From: Cohnella silvisoli
GTDB lineage: Bacteria; Bacillota; Bacilli; Paenibacillales; Paenibacillaceae
Reading direction: 5' to 3'
NCBI RefSeq assembly: GCF_021190915.1
Contig: NZ_JAIOAP010000003.1
Coordinates: 62,001 to 126,000, forward strand
DNA: 64,000 nucleotides
Below, piece after piece: positions 43,225 to 51,634 of this stretch (position 1 is its first letter; each line of letters opens with the position of its first letter). A model generated the notes under the pieces. That model saw nothing but the letters and a program-made list of their open reading frames with translations, was not told the origin of the DNA and searched no databases. The position numbers and the translations under genes were made by a program.

Positions 43225-44352
43225 ATGAATTCTTTAATGGATAAGGATTCGTTTATCGGATTGGACAATTGCACGTGGCTGTTTAATGGTGCTGAAACAC
43301 CCCCGCACAGGGGAGTGATGAATGCTTTAAACGAATACGTCGAAGCACGCAGCAAAGGACCACGGGGGCGCGATCTTCATACCGCTGTTGAATATAGCTG
43401 TAAAAGCCGATTGGCTCAATTGATGCATGGGAAACCGGAGCATATTGCATTAATGTCCAATTGTTCGGAAGCCTTGTCGATGATCGCCCAAGCAATCGAC
43501 TTTAAAGCAGGAGATAATGTTGTTATCCATACTTTGGAGTTTCCATCTGGCGTATACCCCTGGCTGCTTTTGAAAGAAAAAGGGGTAGAAGTTCGGGTCG
43601 TGGAGCACCGAAACTGGCAGGTCGGCGTTGAAGATATATTGAACGTTGTAGACAATCAAACTAAATTAGTGATGACCAGTCATGTTAGCTTCGTGTCGGG
43701 TGCCAGATTCGATTATAGAAAGCTCTATCGGGAACTTAAAACAACGGATACGTTATTACTGGTCGATGTTACGCAGTCTCTCGGATCGATTCCCGTTCAT
43801 ATGTACGAGGCAGATTTTATCGTCAGCAGCTCTTACAAATGGCTGCTTTCTATTCATGGGCTAGGCATACTCGGCATCAATCCGGACCGTATTGGAAATT
43901 TTGCCCCTCGATCGGCAGGATGGCGTAGCGTTCAAAACATCTTCGATCCGGAGCGGTTCCAAACCTTTCAATTTTTAGATGATGCCTGCAAATTTCAACG
44001 GGGCTATCCGAGCTATCCTACCATTTACGCATTAAACTTTTCAGCGAATTTGCTGCTTGAGATCGGGATAAACGCGATTGAGAAACACATATTGGGTGTT
44101 GGTCGATATTTATTGGATGAACTGCAAAATTTGGGCTGCAGGATCATTACGCCTGAGGAACCTAGTGAAAGAGCTGGCAACATTTCATTTTTGTGCGGGA
44201 ATGAACATGAAATCGTAAAGCAATTGCTTAATGATAATGTGTATGTGTGGGGGGGAGACGGACGAATCCGGGCATCAATTCATCTATTTAACGACACTGC
44301 TGATATTGACAGGTTTATCAGCATTCTTTCCCAGATCGGGCCAGTCGAATAG
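43225..44352 (+). CDS. Class V aminotransferase (cysteine desulfurase-like fold)
   Basis: 375 residues, AGGGGG 5 nt before ATG. PLP-binding features are an Asp in LLVDVTQSLGS, the Schiff-base Lys in SSSYKWLLS (about residue 211) and a C-terminal GGDGRIRASIHLFN. The family covers isopenicillin N epimerase-like, kynureninase-like and desulfurase-like enzymes; no active-site Cys loop typical of IscS is apparent, so epimerase or lyase/transaminase chemistry is more likely. It is clustered with M20 and metallo-beta-lactamase genes and 17 nt ahead of an oxidoreductase. Confidence 0.87.
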   Translation: MNSLMDKDSFIGLDNCTWLFNGAETPPHRGVMNALNEYVEARSKGPRGRDLHTAVEYSCKSRLAQLMHGKPEHIALMSNCSEALSMIAQAIDFKAGDNVVIHTLEFPSGVYPWLLLKEKGVEVRVVEHRNWQVGVEDILNVVDNQTKLVMTSHVSFVSGARFDYRKLYRELKTTDTLLLVDVTQSLGSIPVHMYEADFIVSSSYKWLLSIHGLGILGINPDRIGNFAPRSAGWRSVQNIFDPERFQTFQFLDDACKFQRGYPSYPTIYALNFSANLLLEIGINAIEKHILGVGRYLLDELQNLGCRIITPEEPSERAGNISFLCGNEHEIVKQLLNDNVYVWGGDGRIRASIHLFNDTADIDRFISILSQIGPVE

Positions 44353-44369
44353 GTAGGAAGGTGAAGAGA

Positions 44370-45368
44370 ATGAAAGATAAGATTAACGTAGCGGTAATCG
44401 GACTTGGCAGTTGGGGCGAGTGCCATATAGAGGCTTATCGTTCCTTGCCCCATGTCGAGGTTGTCGCTCTTTGCGACATTAGACAAGAACGTCTAGCGGA
44501 AATCGGCGCCCGATATCAGGTGGAAGGACTATACACGAACAGCAACGAGTTACTGGAGCGCGATGACATTGATTTGGTTAGCATTGCAACAAGTGAAGAA
44601 GATCATTTGCAAGCGGCATTGCGTGCGTTAAGTACCGGCAAGCACGTTCTCGTTGAAAAACCGGTGTCGACGAAGCTGGGAGAAGCCGAGGCCATGTGGA
44701 AGATCGCAATTGAGAATAAACGATTTATATGGCCGGGGCATGTTGCCCGCTTTGAACCTCGATATGCGGAAATCAAGCGAGCGATCACTTCTGAGCGCAT
44801 AGGCAAGCCGCAAAGCATGTACTTTAGAAAAGCGCGGCCCAAAGAAATGTTCGGACATTATAATCAGACACATACCGTATATTTATCCATGGTTCATGAT
44901 ATTGATTTGGCGATCTGGTATTCCGATAACAGAGTGAAGTCGGTTAAGGCATATGGTAAATGGCTGACCGGAACCGTTTCGCCGGACATTCTCTGGAGTT
45001 GCCTGGAGTTTCATGATGGTACGCTCGCCTTTTTGCAATGCAATTGGATGACTCCGGAATCGGCGGGTCTCATATTGAACGACTCTGTAGAGGTTATTGG
45101 GAGCAGCGGTACCGCACACTTTGAAAACCGCGGAGCAGGCTTTGAAATTTGGTCCGACACGAGCCCATTTTCGCCTGCTTTAACTAGTTATCTAAATTTA
45201 TCAGAATTGGTTGACGATGCTCTTCGCGATCAGCTTCAGTACGTTTGCTCATGTGTTTCTATGCAAAAAGAACCGTCTTATACGTCATTTCCTGATGCCA
45301 TACATGGGATTGAGGTTGCTAATGCTATAGTTCTCTCGGCTTCAACCGGCAAAGAAATCGAACTGTAA
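44370..45368 (+). CDS. Gfo/Idh/MocA-family oxidoreductase (2)
   Basis: 332 residues from ATG 44370 (GGAAGGTG upstream). The Rossmann motif is VIGLGSWGECHIEAY, and the family EKP Lys lies in VEKPVSTKLGEAE. The substrate-side His/Asp appears in SMVHDIDLAIWY. It is distinct in sequence from the 37997 enzyme. It probably handles a different sugar or amino-sugar derivative made by the preceding genes. It is followed after 32 nt by GHL6 copy 2. Confidence 0.9.
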   Translation: MKDKINVAVIGLGSWGECHIEAYRSLPHVEVVALCDIRQERLAEIGARYQVEGLYTNSNELLERDDIDLVSIATSEEDHLQAALRALSTGKHVLVEKPVSTKLGEAEAMWKIAIENKRFIWPGHVARFEPRYAEIKRAITSERIGKPQSMYFRKARPKEMFGHYNQTHTVYLSMVHDIDLAIWYSDNRVKSVKAYGKWLTGTVSPDILWSCLEFHDGTLAFLQCNWMTPESAGLILNDSVEVIGSSGTAHFENRGAGFEIWSDTSPFSPALTSYLNLSELVDDALRDQLQYVCSCVSMQKEPSYTSFPDAIHGIEVANAIVLSASTGKEIEL

Positions 45369-45400
45369 CTTCAAAACATTTTTTGCGAGGAGATTTTTCC

Positions 45401-47320
45401 ATGCGAACCATCAAAAGAGCTGTACACATCGATTTCCATACGATGCCGGATATTCCCGACTTCGGGGCTAATTTCGACGCAAAGGCGTTCGCCAAGACAC
45501 TCAAGGATGCACACGTTGAATATGTGAATGTTTTTGCTAAGTGCAATATTGGTTTTGCCTATTATCCGACGGACATCGGCGTTATGCATCCGCATCTCAA
45601 CTTCGATATGTTCGGGCAAACCGTGGAGGAATGCCGCAAGGTGGGAATCGGCGTAACCGCTTATTTCAACATCGGCCTAGACCACGAGATGGCCCGCAAG
45701 CATCGCGAATGGACAATTGAGAATAAGGATGGTCAGGTCATTTATGGCGATCGGACGGCGAATTTCTTCCGCAACATGTGCTTTAACTCCGGCTACCGGG
45801 ATTATGCGCTCGGCATGATCCTTGAGGTGGCGGAACGGTATCCGGTGGAAGGGTTTTTCCTGGATTGCATGGTCATTAATCCATGCCACGGCAACGAGTG
45901 TTTGGAATCCGTGCGCGACAGTGGAAGAGATCCGTTGAATGACGAGCATGTATTGGCGTTCGCTAAGGAAGCATTGCTAGACTTCTCCAAGGAAGTGAAG
46001 GAGATCGTCGGTCCCGATAAGTTCCTCTATTTGAACGGATTGGATCACGCCGATACGGAAGGTTTGCGTACGCATATTGAGATCGAATGTTTGCCGAGTG
46101 GATGGAGCTACGATTTCTTCCCGGCCCAGGTCGCTTATGCGCGCAATTTGGGACAGCAGGTATTCTATATGACCGGAAGGTTTAACGTGAACTGGGGAGA
46201 TTTCGGCGGCCTGAAAAGCAAGGCATCGCTGCTGAACGATTGCTGGGATGCGCTCAGCAATGGCGTGCCTACGTCCATCGGCGACCACATGCATCCTCGC
46301 GACGGGTTGGAGCCAACGGTGTTTAAGGTCATCGGCGAAATCTATAAGGAGCTGGAAAGATACGAGCCGTGGACGGACGATGTCCGGGCAGTTGCGGATA
46401 TCGGCATATTGACGCTGGCGGGCGGAAAGTTGGAAGATTGCCATAACGGCGCGGTTCGTATGCTGGGCGAGCTGAAGTATACGTACGATATTATTAACGA
46501 GAATCACGACCTGTCCAAGTACAAGGTGATCATTTTGCCGGACAATGTGCGGGTGACACCGGTTTTAAAACCCAAGCTGGAAGCGTATATCGCAGCAGGT
46601 GGTGGGATTATCAGCTCCGGGCATTCGGGCTTGAATCCGGAAGGTACGGCTTTCGCGCTAGCGGAATGGAACATGGCGTATGACGGAGAAGACCCATGGA
46701 ACAGCTCATACTTTCGCATGCTGGAGGATACGAACGGCGAAGTGCCGGATATGCTGTGCGGGATCTACAAACAGGGAATTCTGTTGCAAGCGAAGGAAGG
46801 CGCGAAAGAAATCGCCGAGTATTGGCAACCGTATTTTAACCGGGAGTGGGACGGCTTTCACGGGAAATTCTATACGCCGGCGGACCGATACGCAGGGCGC
46901 CCGGCGGTTGCGAGGTCGGGCAATATCATTCAGTTTTGCTTCCCGATTTTCGGTGCCTATTTCGAATATGCCGCGAACGTCCACAAGTACATCGTAGGCT
47001 ACAGCCTGAAGCAACTATTGCCAGCGCCGTTGATCAAATGCGAGGAGATTCCAACAACTGCTCGTGTGACGGTGACGGCGAAAGAAAACAAACGCATGGT
47101 TCACGTCAAGCTAACCCATCCTGAGCCGAGAGGGAAGTACAATGTGATCGAAGACGTGCAGACGCTAAGCGATGGCATCGTGTGCTTGAAAGGCGAGAGT
47201 GCCGCGAGCGTCTATGTGGCACCGGGGAAAGAGCCTCTTGCTTACGACATTGCGGACGGCTATATTCGGATCCCCTTGCCGAAGGTGAACGGATACGCAA
47301 TGGTCGTCGTGGAACAGTGA
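45401..47320 (+). CDS. GHL6-like glycoside hydrolase with trimerisation domain (copy 2)
   Basis: 639 residues from ATG 45401 (GCGAGGAG upstream), the same length as the protein at 21243. All motifs given there are kept, including the candidate nucleophile Asp155 and the SGWSYDFFP segment. Differences are scattered, with a cluster near residues 168-177 (SVRDSGRDPL versus GVKGRGMNPL) and in the last 60 residues. Central DNA segments are nearly identical between copies while the ends differ at many third positions. It closes the long plus-strand run before a terminator at 47332. Confidence 0.8.
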   Translation: MRTIKRAVHIDFHTMPDIPDFGANFDAKAFAKTLKDAHVEYVNVFAKCNIGFAYYPTDIGVMHPHLNFDMFGQTVEECRKVGIGVTAYFNIGLDHEMARKHREWTIENKDGQVIYGDRTANFFRNMCFNSGYRDYALGMILEVAERYPVEGFFLDCMVINPCHGNECLESVRDSGRDPLNDEHVLAFAKEALLDFSKEVKEIVGPDKFLYLNGLDHADTEGLRTHIEIECLPSGWSYDFFPAQVAYARNLGQQVFYMTGRFNVNWGDFGGLKSKASLLNDCWDALSNGVPTSIGDHMHPRDGLEPTVFKVIGEIYKELERYEPWTDDVRAVADIGILTLAGGKLEDCHNGAVRMLGELKYTYDIINENHDLSKYKVIILPDNVRVTPVLKPKLEAYIAAGGGIISSGHSGLNPEGTAFALAEWNMAYDGEDPWNSSYFRMLEDTNGEVPDMLCGIYKQGILLQAKEGAKEIAEYWQPYFNREWDGFHGKFYTPADRYAGRPAVARSGNIIQFCFPIFGAYFEYAANVHKYIVGYSLKQLLPAPLIKCEEIPTTARVTVTAKENKRMVHVKLTHPEPRGKYNVIEDVQTLSDGIVCLKGESAASVYVAPGKEPLAYDIADGYIRIPLPKVNGYAMVVVEQ

Positions 47321-47331
47321 TTAGAAAAACG

Positions 47332-47359
47332 AAAGCCGCTCTGCACCGGGCGGCTTTTT
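47332..47359 (+). terminator. Terminator of the second glycan run
   Basis: AAAGCCGC / GCGGCTTT, an 8-bp stem with a 10-nt loop ending in T5, 12 nt after the stop codon. Confidence 0.88.
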
Positions 47360-47411
47360 CGGAGATTTGAGTTTGGAGGACAATAACATCCTCACGGGTC
47401 GCAATTGCCCT

Positions 47412-47458
47412 AGCACAATTCTTCTTTTTGTCTATCCAGCGCTAAATGGTCTATATAC
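47412..47458 (+). promoter_or_regulatory. Conserved promoter block of the second GH67-like gene
   Basis: -35 TTGTCT (47428-47433), an 18-bp spacer and -10 TATATA (47452-47457). The block TCTATCC.GC...AAATGGTCTATATAC with an upstream AGCA and TTC matches the promoter of the operon at 11928. The two units probably share a regulator. Confidence 0.6.
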
Positions 47459-47541
47459 GAAAAGGATTCCAATGGTTCATATTTACAAGGTAAACGTCAT
47501 ATTTTCGGCACCAAGGCCGACTTACAAGGAGAAGAGGACGA

Positions 47542-49662
47542 ATGGAAAGCAAATATGAATTTCGCAGAAGATTGGAAGAAGTACATAAACCGAACCGTCG
47601 CGATCCGAACATTCGGGCTTCACAGAACGAACTGGAAATCGCGGATGACTGGCGAATCGTTGTCGGCGAGGCGGCGGGGTCGCTTCTTCTGAATACGGCC
47701 AAAGATTTGCAAGACTATTTGTTTACCAGCATGAACGTATCCGTTCGTTTGTTGCGGGTGAAGGACGTTCAGGAAGCGGCGGCTTCGGGAGAGCGTTTGA
47801 TTGTGCTGGCGACGAAGGAGGAAATGCCGGCGCAGGGCGGTAAGCTTGTGAAAACCCGCAGCTACCGCATCATCGCGGAGGTTAACCGCATCGTCATCTG
47901 CGGATATGATGAACGCGGCGCTGCTCAGGGCAGCTATTACCTTGAGGACCAGATGAATATACGCGAAGCGCCTGTCCTCCAACATCAGGATGTCACGCGC
48001 GAGCCGCTGTTTTCCCCGCGCATGGCCCACTCCGGCTGGGGCTTGGATCGTTATCCCGATGCGCACTTGAATGCGATGGCGCATGCGGGCATTGACGCGG
48101 TAATGGTATTCGTGAAAGACGTCGACGAAACGCCGGAAGGTTACCAGGATTTCAACCATCTAGTCGATCGCGCAGCTTTGCACGGACTGGATGTGTACGT
48201 ATATAGCTATTTAAGCAGCCGCCTGCATCCCGATGATGCGGATGCGCCCGCTTATTACGAGAGTACTTATGGCAAGGTTTTTCAAGCATGTCCGCGGTTC
48301 AAAGGCGTCATTCTGGTTGGGGAATCATGTGAATTTCCGAGCAAGGACCCGAATACGACGGGCAAGCTGCGTCTTGATTGGCCTGCCGATCAGCCGCAGA
48401 CTAAACCGAGTCCGGGTTGGTGGCCATGCACCGATTTTCCTCAATGGCTGAATCTGCTGTCAGGTACGATACGCGCGCATAACCCGGAGGCAGATATTGT
48501 TTTCTGGACATACAACTGGGGCTGGGCGCCGAAGGAAGACCGCTTGAAGCTCGTTCGCGCCCTGCCGGAAAATATTACGCTGCTCGTAACCTTCGAGATG
48601 TTCGAACAAATCCGCAAGGAAAATGTGACTCACGTGTGTGTCGATTATACGCTGTCTAACGTCGGACCGGGCGAATATTTCCGCAGCGAGGCAGAAGTTG
48701 CCCGCGAACGCGGCATCAAGTTGTATGCGATGAGCAATACGGGAGGGCTCACTTGGGACATCGGCGTTATTCCTTACGAACCTTTTCCCAATCAGTGGAG
48801 CCGTAGACACGATGCGTTATTAAAGGCCCGCGAAGATTGGGGGCTAAGCGGTTTGATGGAAACCCACCATTTTGGCTGGTGGCCGTCGTTTATTAGCGAG
48901 TTGGCTAAATCGGCTTATTGGCATCCGAGTCCTTCCTATGAAGAAATGCTGGCGATGCTGGCCAAACGGGACTTCGGAGAAGCGGCCGCGCCGCTTGTCG
49001 TGGAAACGTGGAACCAATGGAGCGAAGCGATCCGTCATTACATCCCTACGAACGAAGACCAGTATGGCCCGTTTCGGGTCGGACCGTCCTATCCGCTTAT
49101 TTTCCGTAACGCCGTGAAAATGCCTGCGGCTAAGCATGCGATGTTCGGCAATGAAATCGTAGAAACGGATTACGAACCGATGGATGCCCCGAGACAATCG
49201 CTCGGCATATCCCGAATCGATGTGGAATTGCGGAGTTTGGAGGAAATGCTGGGGCGGATGACAGTCGGAAACGATCTGCTTGAGAAGGCGCTTGCTCTTA
49301 CGCCTAACCAAAAGCAAGAGGACGGCTTGCGGATGCTAGGCTTAGGCCGCTTTATCGCCCATTCCATTCAGACGACGATCCATGTGAAGCAATGGTGGAA
49401 GCTGAAGCGGCAAGTGCTGAGTGAAGGGGATAACGGTAAAGCCGCGACATTGCTGGAACGGATGGAAGAGCTGGCCCTCCGGGAGATTGCCAACGCGGAA
49501 GCGGCGATCCCGCTAGTGGAAGCCGATTCGCGGCTCGGCTGGGAGCCCAGTATGGAATACATGACGGATACCGCGCATCTTCGGTGGAAAATCGATCAGG
49601 TGCGAAGCGTCCTTGACAGCGAATTCGAACAATACCGCAGCTCCATGGCGCTTACGGATTGA
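47542..49662 (+). CDS. GH67/GH20-like putative glycoside hydrolase (paralogue B)
   Basis: 706 residues, AAGGAG 10 nt before ATG. The order and motifs match the 39125 protein: KDLQDYLFTSMNV, GAAQGSYYLEDQMN, SPRMAHSGWGLDRYPDAHLNA, GESCEFPSKDPNTTG, WTYNWGWAPKEDR, HHFGWWPSF, QYGPFRVGPSYPL and ADSRLGWEPSMEY. Divergence is spread throughout, so this is an older duplication than the GHL6 pair. It is a single-gene unit with its own promoter of the 11785 type. Cytoplasmic glycoside hydrolase is likely; substrate unknown. Confidence 0.65.
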   Translation: MESKYEFRRRLEEVHKPNRRDPNIRASQNELEIADDWRIVVGEAAGSLLLNTAKDLQDYLFTSMNVSVRLLRVKDVQEAAASGERLIVLATKEEMPAQGGKLVKTRSYRIIAEVNRIVICGYDERGAAQGSYYLEDQMNIREAPVLQHQDVTREPLFSPRMAHSGWGLDRYPDAHLNAMAHAGIDAVMVFVKDVDETPEGYQDFNHLVDRAALHGLDVYVYSYLSSRLHPDDADAPAYYESTYGKVFQACPRFKGVILVGESCEFPSKDPNTTGKLRLDWPADQPQTKPSPGWWPCTDFPQWLNLLSGTIRAHNPEADIVFWTYNWGWAPKEDRLKLVRALPENITLLVTFEMFEQIRKENVTHVCVDYTLSNVGPGEYFRSEAEVARERGIKLYAMSNTGGLTWDIGVIPYEPFPNQWSRRHDALLKAREDWGLSGLMETHHFGWWPSFISELAKSAYWHPSPSYEEMLAMLAKRDFGEAAAPLVVETWNQWSEAIRHYIPTNEDQYGPFRVGPSYPLIFRNAVKMPAAKHAMFGNEIVETDYEPMDAPRQSLGISRIDVELRSLEEMLGRMTVGNDLLEKALALTPNQKQEDGLRMLGLGRFIAHSIQTTIHVKQWWKLKRQVLSEGDNGKAATLLERMEELALREIANAEAAIPLVEADSRLGWEPSMEYMTDTAHLRWKIDQVRSVLDSEFEQYRSSMALTD

Positions 49663-49701
49663 GCCTAGAAAACTCGCTTTAAGCTCAGGAATTTCGATGT
49701 A

Positions 49702-49731
49702 AACAAAAACAGCCGCCAATCTTGGCGGCTG
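49702..49731 (-). terminator. Terminator for the ArsR-DUF1801 operon, possibly bidirectional
   Basis: CAGCCGCC-AATCTT-GGCGGCTG is a perfect 8-bp stem. On the minus strand it is followed by TTTTTG. It lies 10 nt beyond the DUF1801 stop codon, between two convergent units. Confidence 0.85.
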
Positions 49732-49740
49732 CATGCTTAA

Positions 49741-50103
49741 TTACATAGAATCTCCAACTAGCCGGAAGAGCTTGGAAAGAACCACTTCATCAAGGTCGTT
49801 CCCTTTTTTAATTTTGACCTGCATTCGGTCGGGATGATCCGAAGGATGAAAAAAACCTTCCGGCATTTCGAAATTTTTGGTATTGAAAATCGTCAGGGTT
49901 ACCCATGCTTTTGCAGCGAAAAAAGTACATAACGGCTTGCCATTCTTAGAATAATTAGGCGTTGTCATGGCTATCTTTTCATTAATGTCCGGGACTGATT
50001 GATGGATGATCTTACGAATACCATTACAAATCTCGATTTGCCATTCCTGATTTATTTGCTGGATGTATTCCGTGACCTCTTGACTCAAGTTGTTATTGGT
50101 CAT
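49741..50103 (-). CDS. DUF1801-family protein
   Basis: 120 residues. It has the YdhG/DUF1801 pattern: an N-terminal helix, then an MTTPNYSKNGKPLCTFFAAKAWVTLTIF-like block and a C-terminal half with a basic strand (residue runs here are shortened; key residues are the P-x-Y and F-x-A-x-K positions). Such proteins have an unknown biochemical role and often neighbour ArsR and SRPBCC genes. Its ATG overlaps the ArsR stop codon by 4 nt, so the two are translationally coupled; GGGGGGAG lies 4 nt upstream. Confidence 0.8.
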   Translation of the reverse strand: MTNNNLSQEVTEYIQQINQEWQIEICNGIRKIIHQSVPDINEKIAMTTPNYSKNGKPLCTFFAAKAWVTLTIFNTKNFEMPEGFFHPSDHPDRMQVKIKKGNDLDEVVLSKLFRLVGDSM

Positions 50104-50462
50104 TTCTCTCCCCCCGAGCCTTTGTTAATGTCGTCAGGATTTTGTTCTTTACCTTGGAGCTCCATCAGATAATCGTCCAACCGATCAAATCTATCTTCCC
50201 ATATGCGGCGGAATGTCTCCAGCCAAGCGTCCAGTTCTTGGAGCGGCTGTGGCCGCAGCGTGATGATCCGACGGTTGGCGACCGGCTGCACATCGACGAG
50301 GCCGGCATCGCTAAGTACGCGGAGATGTTTGGACGTCTGAGGTTGGTTGAGATTAAGTCGAACGGCTATTTCCCCTATTGTGAAGGATCCGCCGTCACGT
50401 ATGAGTTCGATAATATGCAATCGGTTGGGTTCGGCAAGCGCGCTCAAAGTTGCTGTATTCAT
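50100..50462 (-). CDS. ArsR-family transcriptional regulator
   Basis: 120 residues from ATG 50462 (GGGGGG about 9 nt upstream). The winged helix covers residues 1-85: ALAEPNRLHIIELI, then NLNQPQTSKHLRVLSDAGLV as recognition region, and the beta-wing RRIITLRPQPL. No metal-binding cysteine pair is present, so it belongs to the metal-independent type often linked to SRPBCC proteins. The C-terminal helix (FRRIWEDRFDRLDDYLMEL) is a dimer element. It probably represses its own promoter and that of the SRPBCC gene, both of which contain the GAATATTCyTGTCAAGGAATA-type palindrome. Confidence 0.9.
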   Translation of the reverse strand: MNTATLSALAEPNRLHIIELIRDGGSFTIGEIAVRLNLNQPQTSKHLRVLSDAGLVDVQPVANRRIITLRPQPLQELDAWLETFRRIWEDRFDRLDDYLMELQGKEQNPDDINKGSGGEK

Positions 50463-50486
50463 GATTTCAAACCCCCCTGATCTCAA

Positions 50487-50522
50487 AGTATCCCATTCGG
50501 AATATTCTTGTCAAGGAATACT
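50487..50522 (-). promoter_or_regulatory. ArsR gene promoter with embedded operator
   Basis: Minus-strand -35 TTGACA (50514-50509), a 16-bp spacer and -10 GATACT (50492-50487). The operator GGAATATTC-TTGTCAA-GGAATACT (50499-50522) is an imperfect palindrome with the -35 at its centre. It resembles the perfect palindrome before the SRPBCC gene. Confidence 0.65.
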
Positions 50523-50555
50523 TAATGCAGAGTTAGCTTTAGTTGTGCGGCATGA

Positions 50556-50702
50556 CTACTTTGTGTCGTTATTTTTCTTTTTCTTCATCTGGAGTTCGCG
50601 CAGATAATCGTCCAGCCGATTGAATTTCACATACCATTCGCGGCGGAGGGACTCCATCTTCCAGGCAAAAAGTTTTCTTGATAATGCGGTTTTCCTCTTC
50701 AC
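50556..50702 (-). pseudogene. C-terminal remnant of a second ArsR-type regulator
   Basis: The frame reads LFAWKMESLRREWYVKFNR then LDDYLRELQMKKKK before a stop. This matches the last helix of the intact ArsR gene next door (LETFRRIWEDRFDRLDDYLMEL). The DNA-binding domain is missing. It is a broken duplicate of about 45 codons. Confidence 0.6.
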
Positions 50703-50797
50703 TTGGCTACCGGCATGGGCGCGTCAAGAAACGGCACGATGAGAGACAGCAGCAAATCGGTTTTTTCCATCATAGTGATGTGCGTCGTACCCGGCAT
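50699..50797 (-). pseudogene. C-terminal remnant of an alpha/beta-hydrolase
   Basis: A 32-codon frame begins 4 nt after the SRPBCC stop: MPGTTHITMMEKTDLLLSLI then VPFLDAP. PGTTH-x-x-M(M)E followed by a LLL...PFLDAP helix is the C-terminal end (catalytic His region) of many alpha/beta-hydrolases. The rest of the gene is gone. Confidence 0.5.
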
Positions 50798-50801
50798 ATA
50801 C

Positions 50802-51299
50802 TCACTCCTTTTCAAGGCTTGCCAAATATTCGGAGAACCGCTCCATGGAATCGATCGCCCCTGCCTCTGCGCCAGAAGCCAACGAACCTTGGAGGGCTTC
50901 AGCTGTCGGGAAATCAGTTCTGAATGTGAGTCTCGTCTTGCCGTCTGGCTGTGCTACGAACGTATCCGTGACGACCGATTCGTGGATCGAAAAGGGTTCT
51001 ACGTCAAAAATCCGGGTGTATACGAGCCGCTCCGGCTTTACGACTTCACGATAAACACCCTTGAACGGGTATTCGTTTCCGTCGGGTCCTCGCAGAACAT
51101 AGAGATAGGTACCGCCCGGGCGAAGGTCTATTTCGCAGGCGGCCAGCTTCCCGCCCATGCCCCACCAATTCGCCACATGCTCGGGCTTGGTCCACGCCTC
51201 CCATACGAGTTCGCGAGGCGCGTCGAAGGTGCGTTCTACGATGATGCTTAGATCCTCTACGTACGTTGTCGTTTTGTTTTTTGCATTGTTTTCGCTCAT
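50802..51299 (-). CDS. SRPBCC/AHSA1-domain protein
   Basis: 165 residues, GGGAGG 8 nt before ATG. It has the AHSA1-type START fold: IIVERTFDAPRELVWEAWT, KPEHVANWWGMGG, a central LRPGGTYLYVLRGPDG and a long C-terminal helix (DSMERFSEYLASLE). The hydrophobic cavity usually binds a small lipid-like ligand; the function is unknown. It has its own promoter with an ArsR-type palindrome at 51358, so it is probably derepressed together with the ArsR-DUF1801 pair. Confidence 0.88.
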   Translation of the reverse strand: MSENNAKNKTTTYVEDLSIIVERTFDAPRELVWEAWTKPEHVANWWGMGGKLAACEIDLRPGGTYLYVLRGPDGNEYPFKGVYREVVKPERLVYTRIFDVEPFSIHESVVTDTFVAQPDGKTRLTFRTDFPTAEALQGSLASGAEAGAIDSMERFSEYLASLEKE

Positions 51300-51345
51300 G
51301 TCGAAATCCTCCCATTTTTTATTGAGTCGCCATGTCTGTAATCTG

Positions 51346-51387
51346 AATATATCTTAATTTGAATATTCCTGTCAAGGAATATTCAAA
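51346..51387 (-). promoter_or_regulatory. SRPBCC gene promoter with perfect ArsR-type palindrome
   Basis: TTTGAATATTCCT-GTCA-AGGAATATTCAAA (51358-51387) is a perfect 13-bp inverted repeat. Minus-strand -35 TTGACA (51375-51370) lies at its centre, with an 18-bp spacer and -10 TATATT (51351-51346). Confidence 0.75.
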
Positions 51388-51422
51388 TCTTTTTGAATGG
51401 TGTCCTAGCACAAATAATTGGA

Positions 51423-51451
51423 TTGACAATTCTCAGATGTGGAAATATAAT
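51423..51451 (+). promoter_or_regulatory. Consensus sigma-A promoter of the ASRT operon
   Basis: TTGACA (51423-51428), a 17-bp spacer and TATAAT (51446-51451), a perfect consensus. A LacI-type operator begins 2 bp after the -10. The leader to the first ATG at 51635 is about 175 nt. Confidence 0.85.
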
Positions 51452-51453
51452 TT

Positions 51454-51469
51454 GGGAAAACGTTGTACC
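51454..51469 (+). promoter_or_regulatory. LacI-type operator O1 of the ASRT operon
   Basis: GGGAAAACGTTGTACC, centred on AACGTT. It overlaps the transcription start, so a bound repressor would block the promoter at 51423. It shares GRGAAAACGTT with 51584, 57695 and 57774. Confidence 0.75.
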
Positions 51470-51583
51470 AAAGTTATTGGCACTGATTAAGCAAATTTAT
51501 ACTAAAAGATTTGGATTTGGCGTGAAAGTAAAGGGGTTCATTGAAGACTGAAGACGAAACAGTTTATATTTCTTGGTGAATTT

Positions 51584-51599
51584 GGGAAAACGTTGTCTC
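51584..51599 (+). promoter_or_regulatory. LacI-type operator O2 of the ASRT operon
   Basis: GGGAAAACGTTGTCTC lies 130 bp downstream of O1 and 36 bp before the first ATG. Two separated sites would permit looping or a roadblock. Confidence 0.7.
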
Positions 51600-51634
51600 A
51601 AATTGAAATTTATCAACCTGAATGAGGTGAGGAC

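Noticed and set aside
51454..51599. The GRGAAAACGTT sites as catabolite (CcpA cre) sites
   Set aside because: CcpA sites are similar, but the four sites occur only at the LacI gene and the ASRT operon with matched promoter geometry, so a local regulator is more economical. A CcpA role is not excluded.
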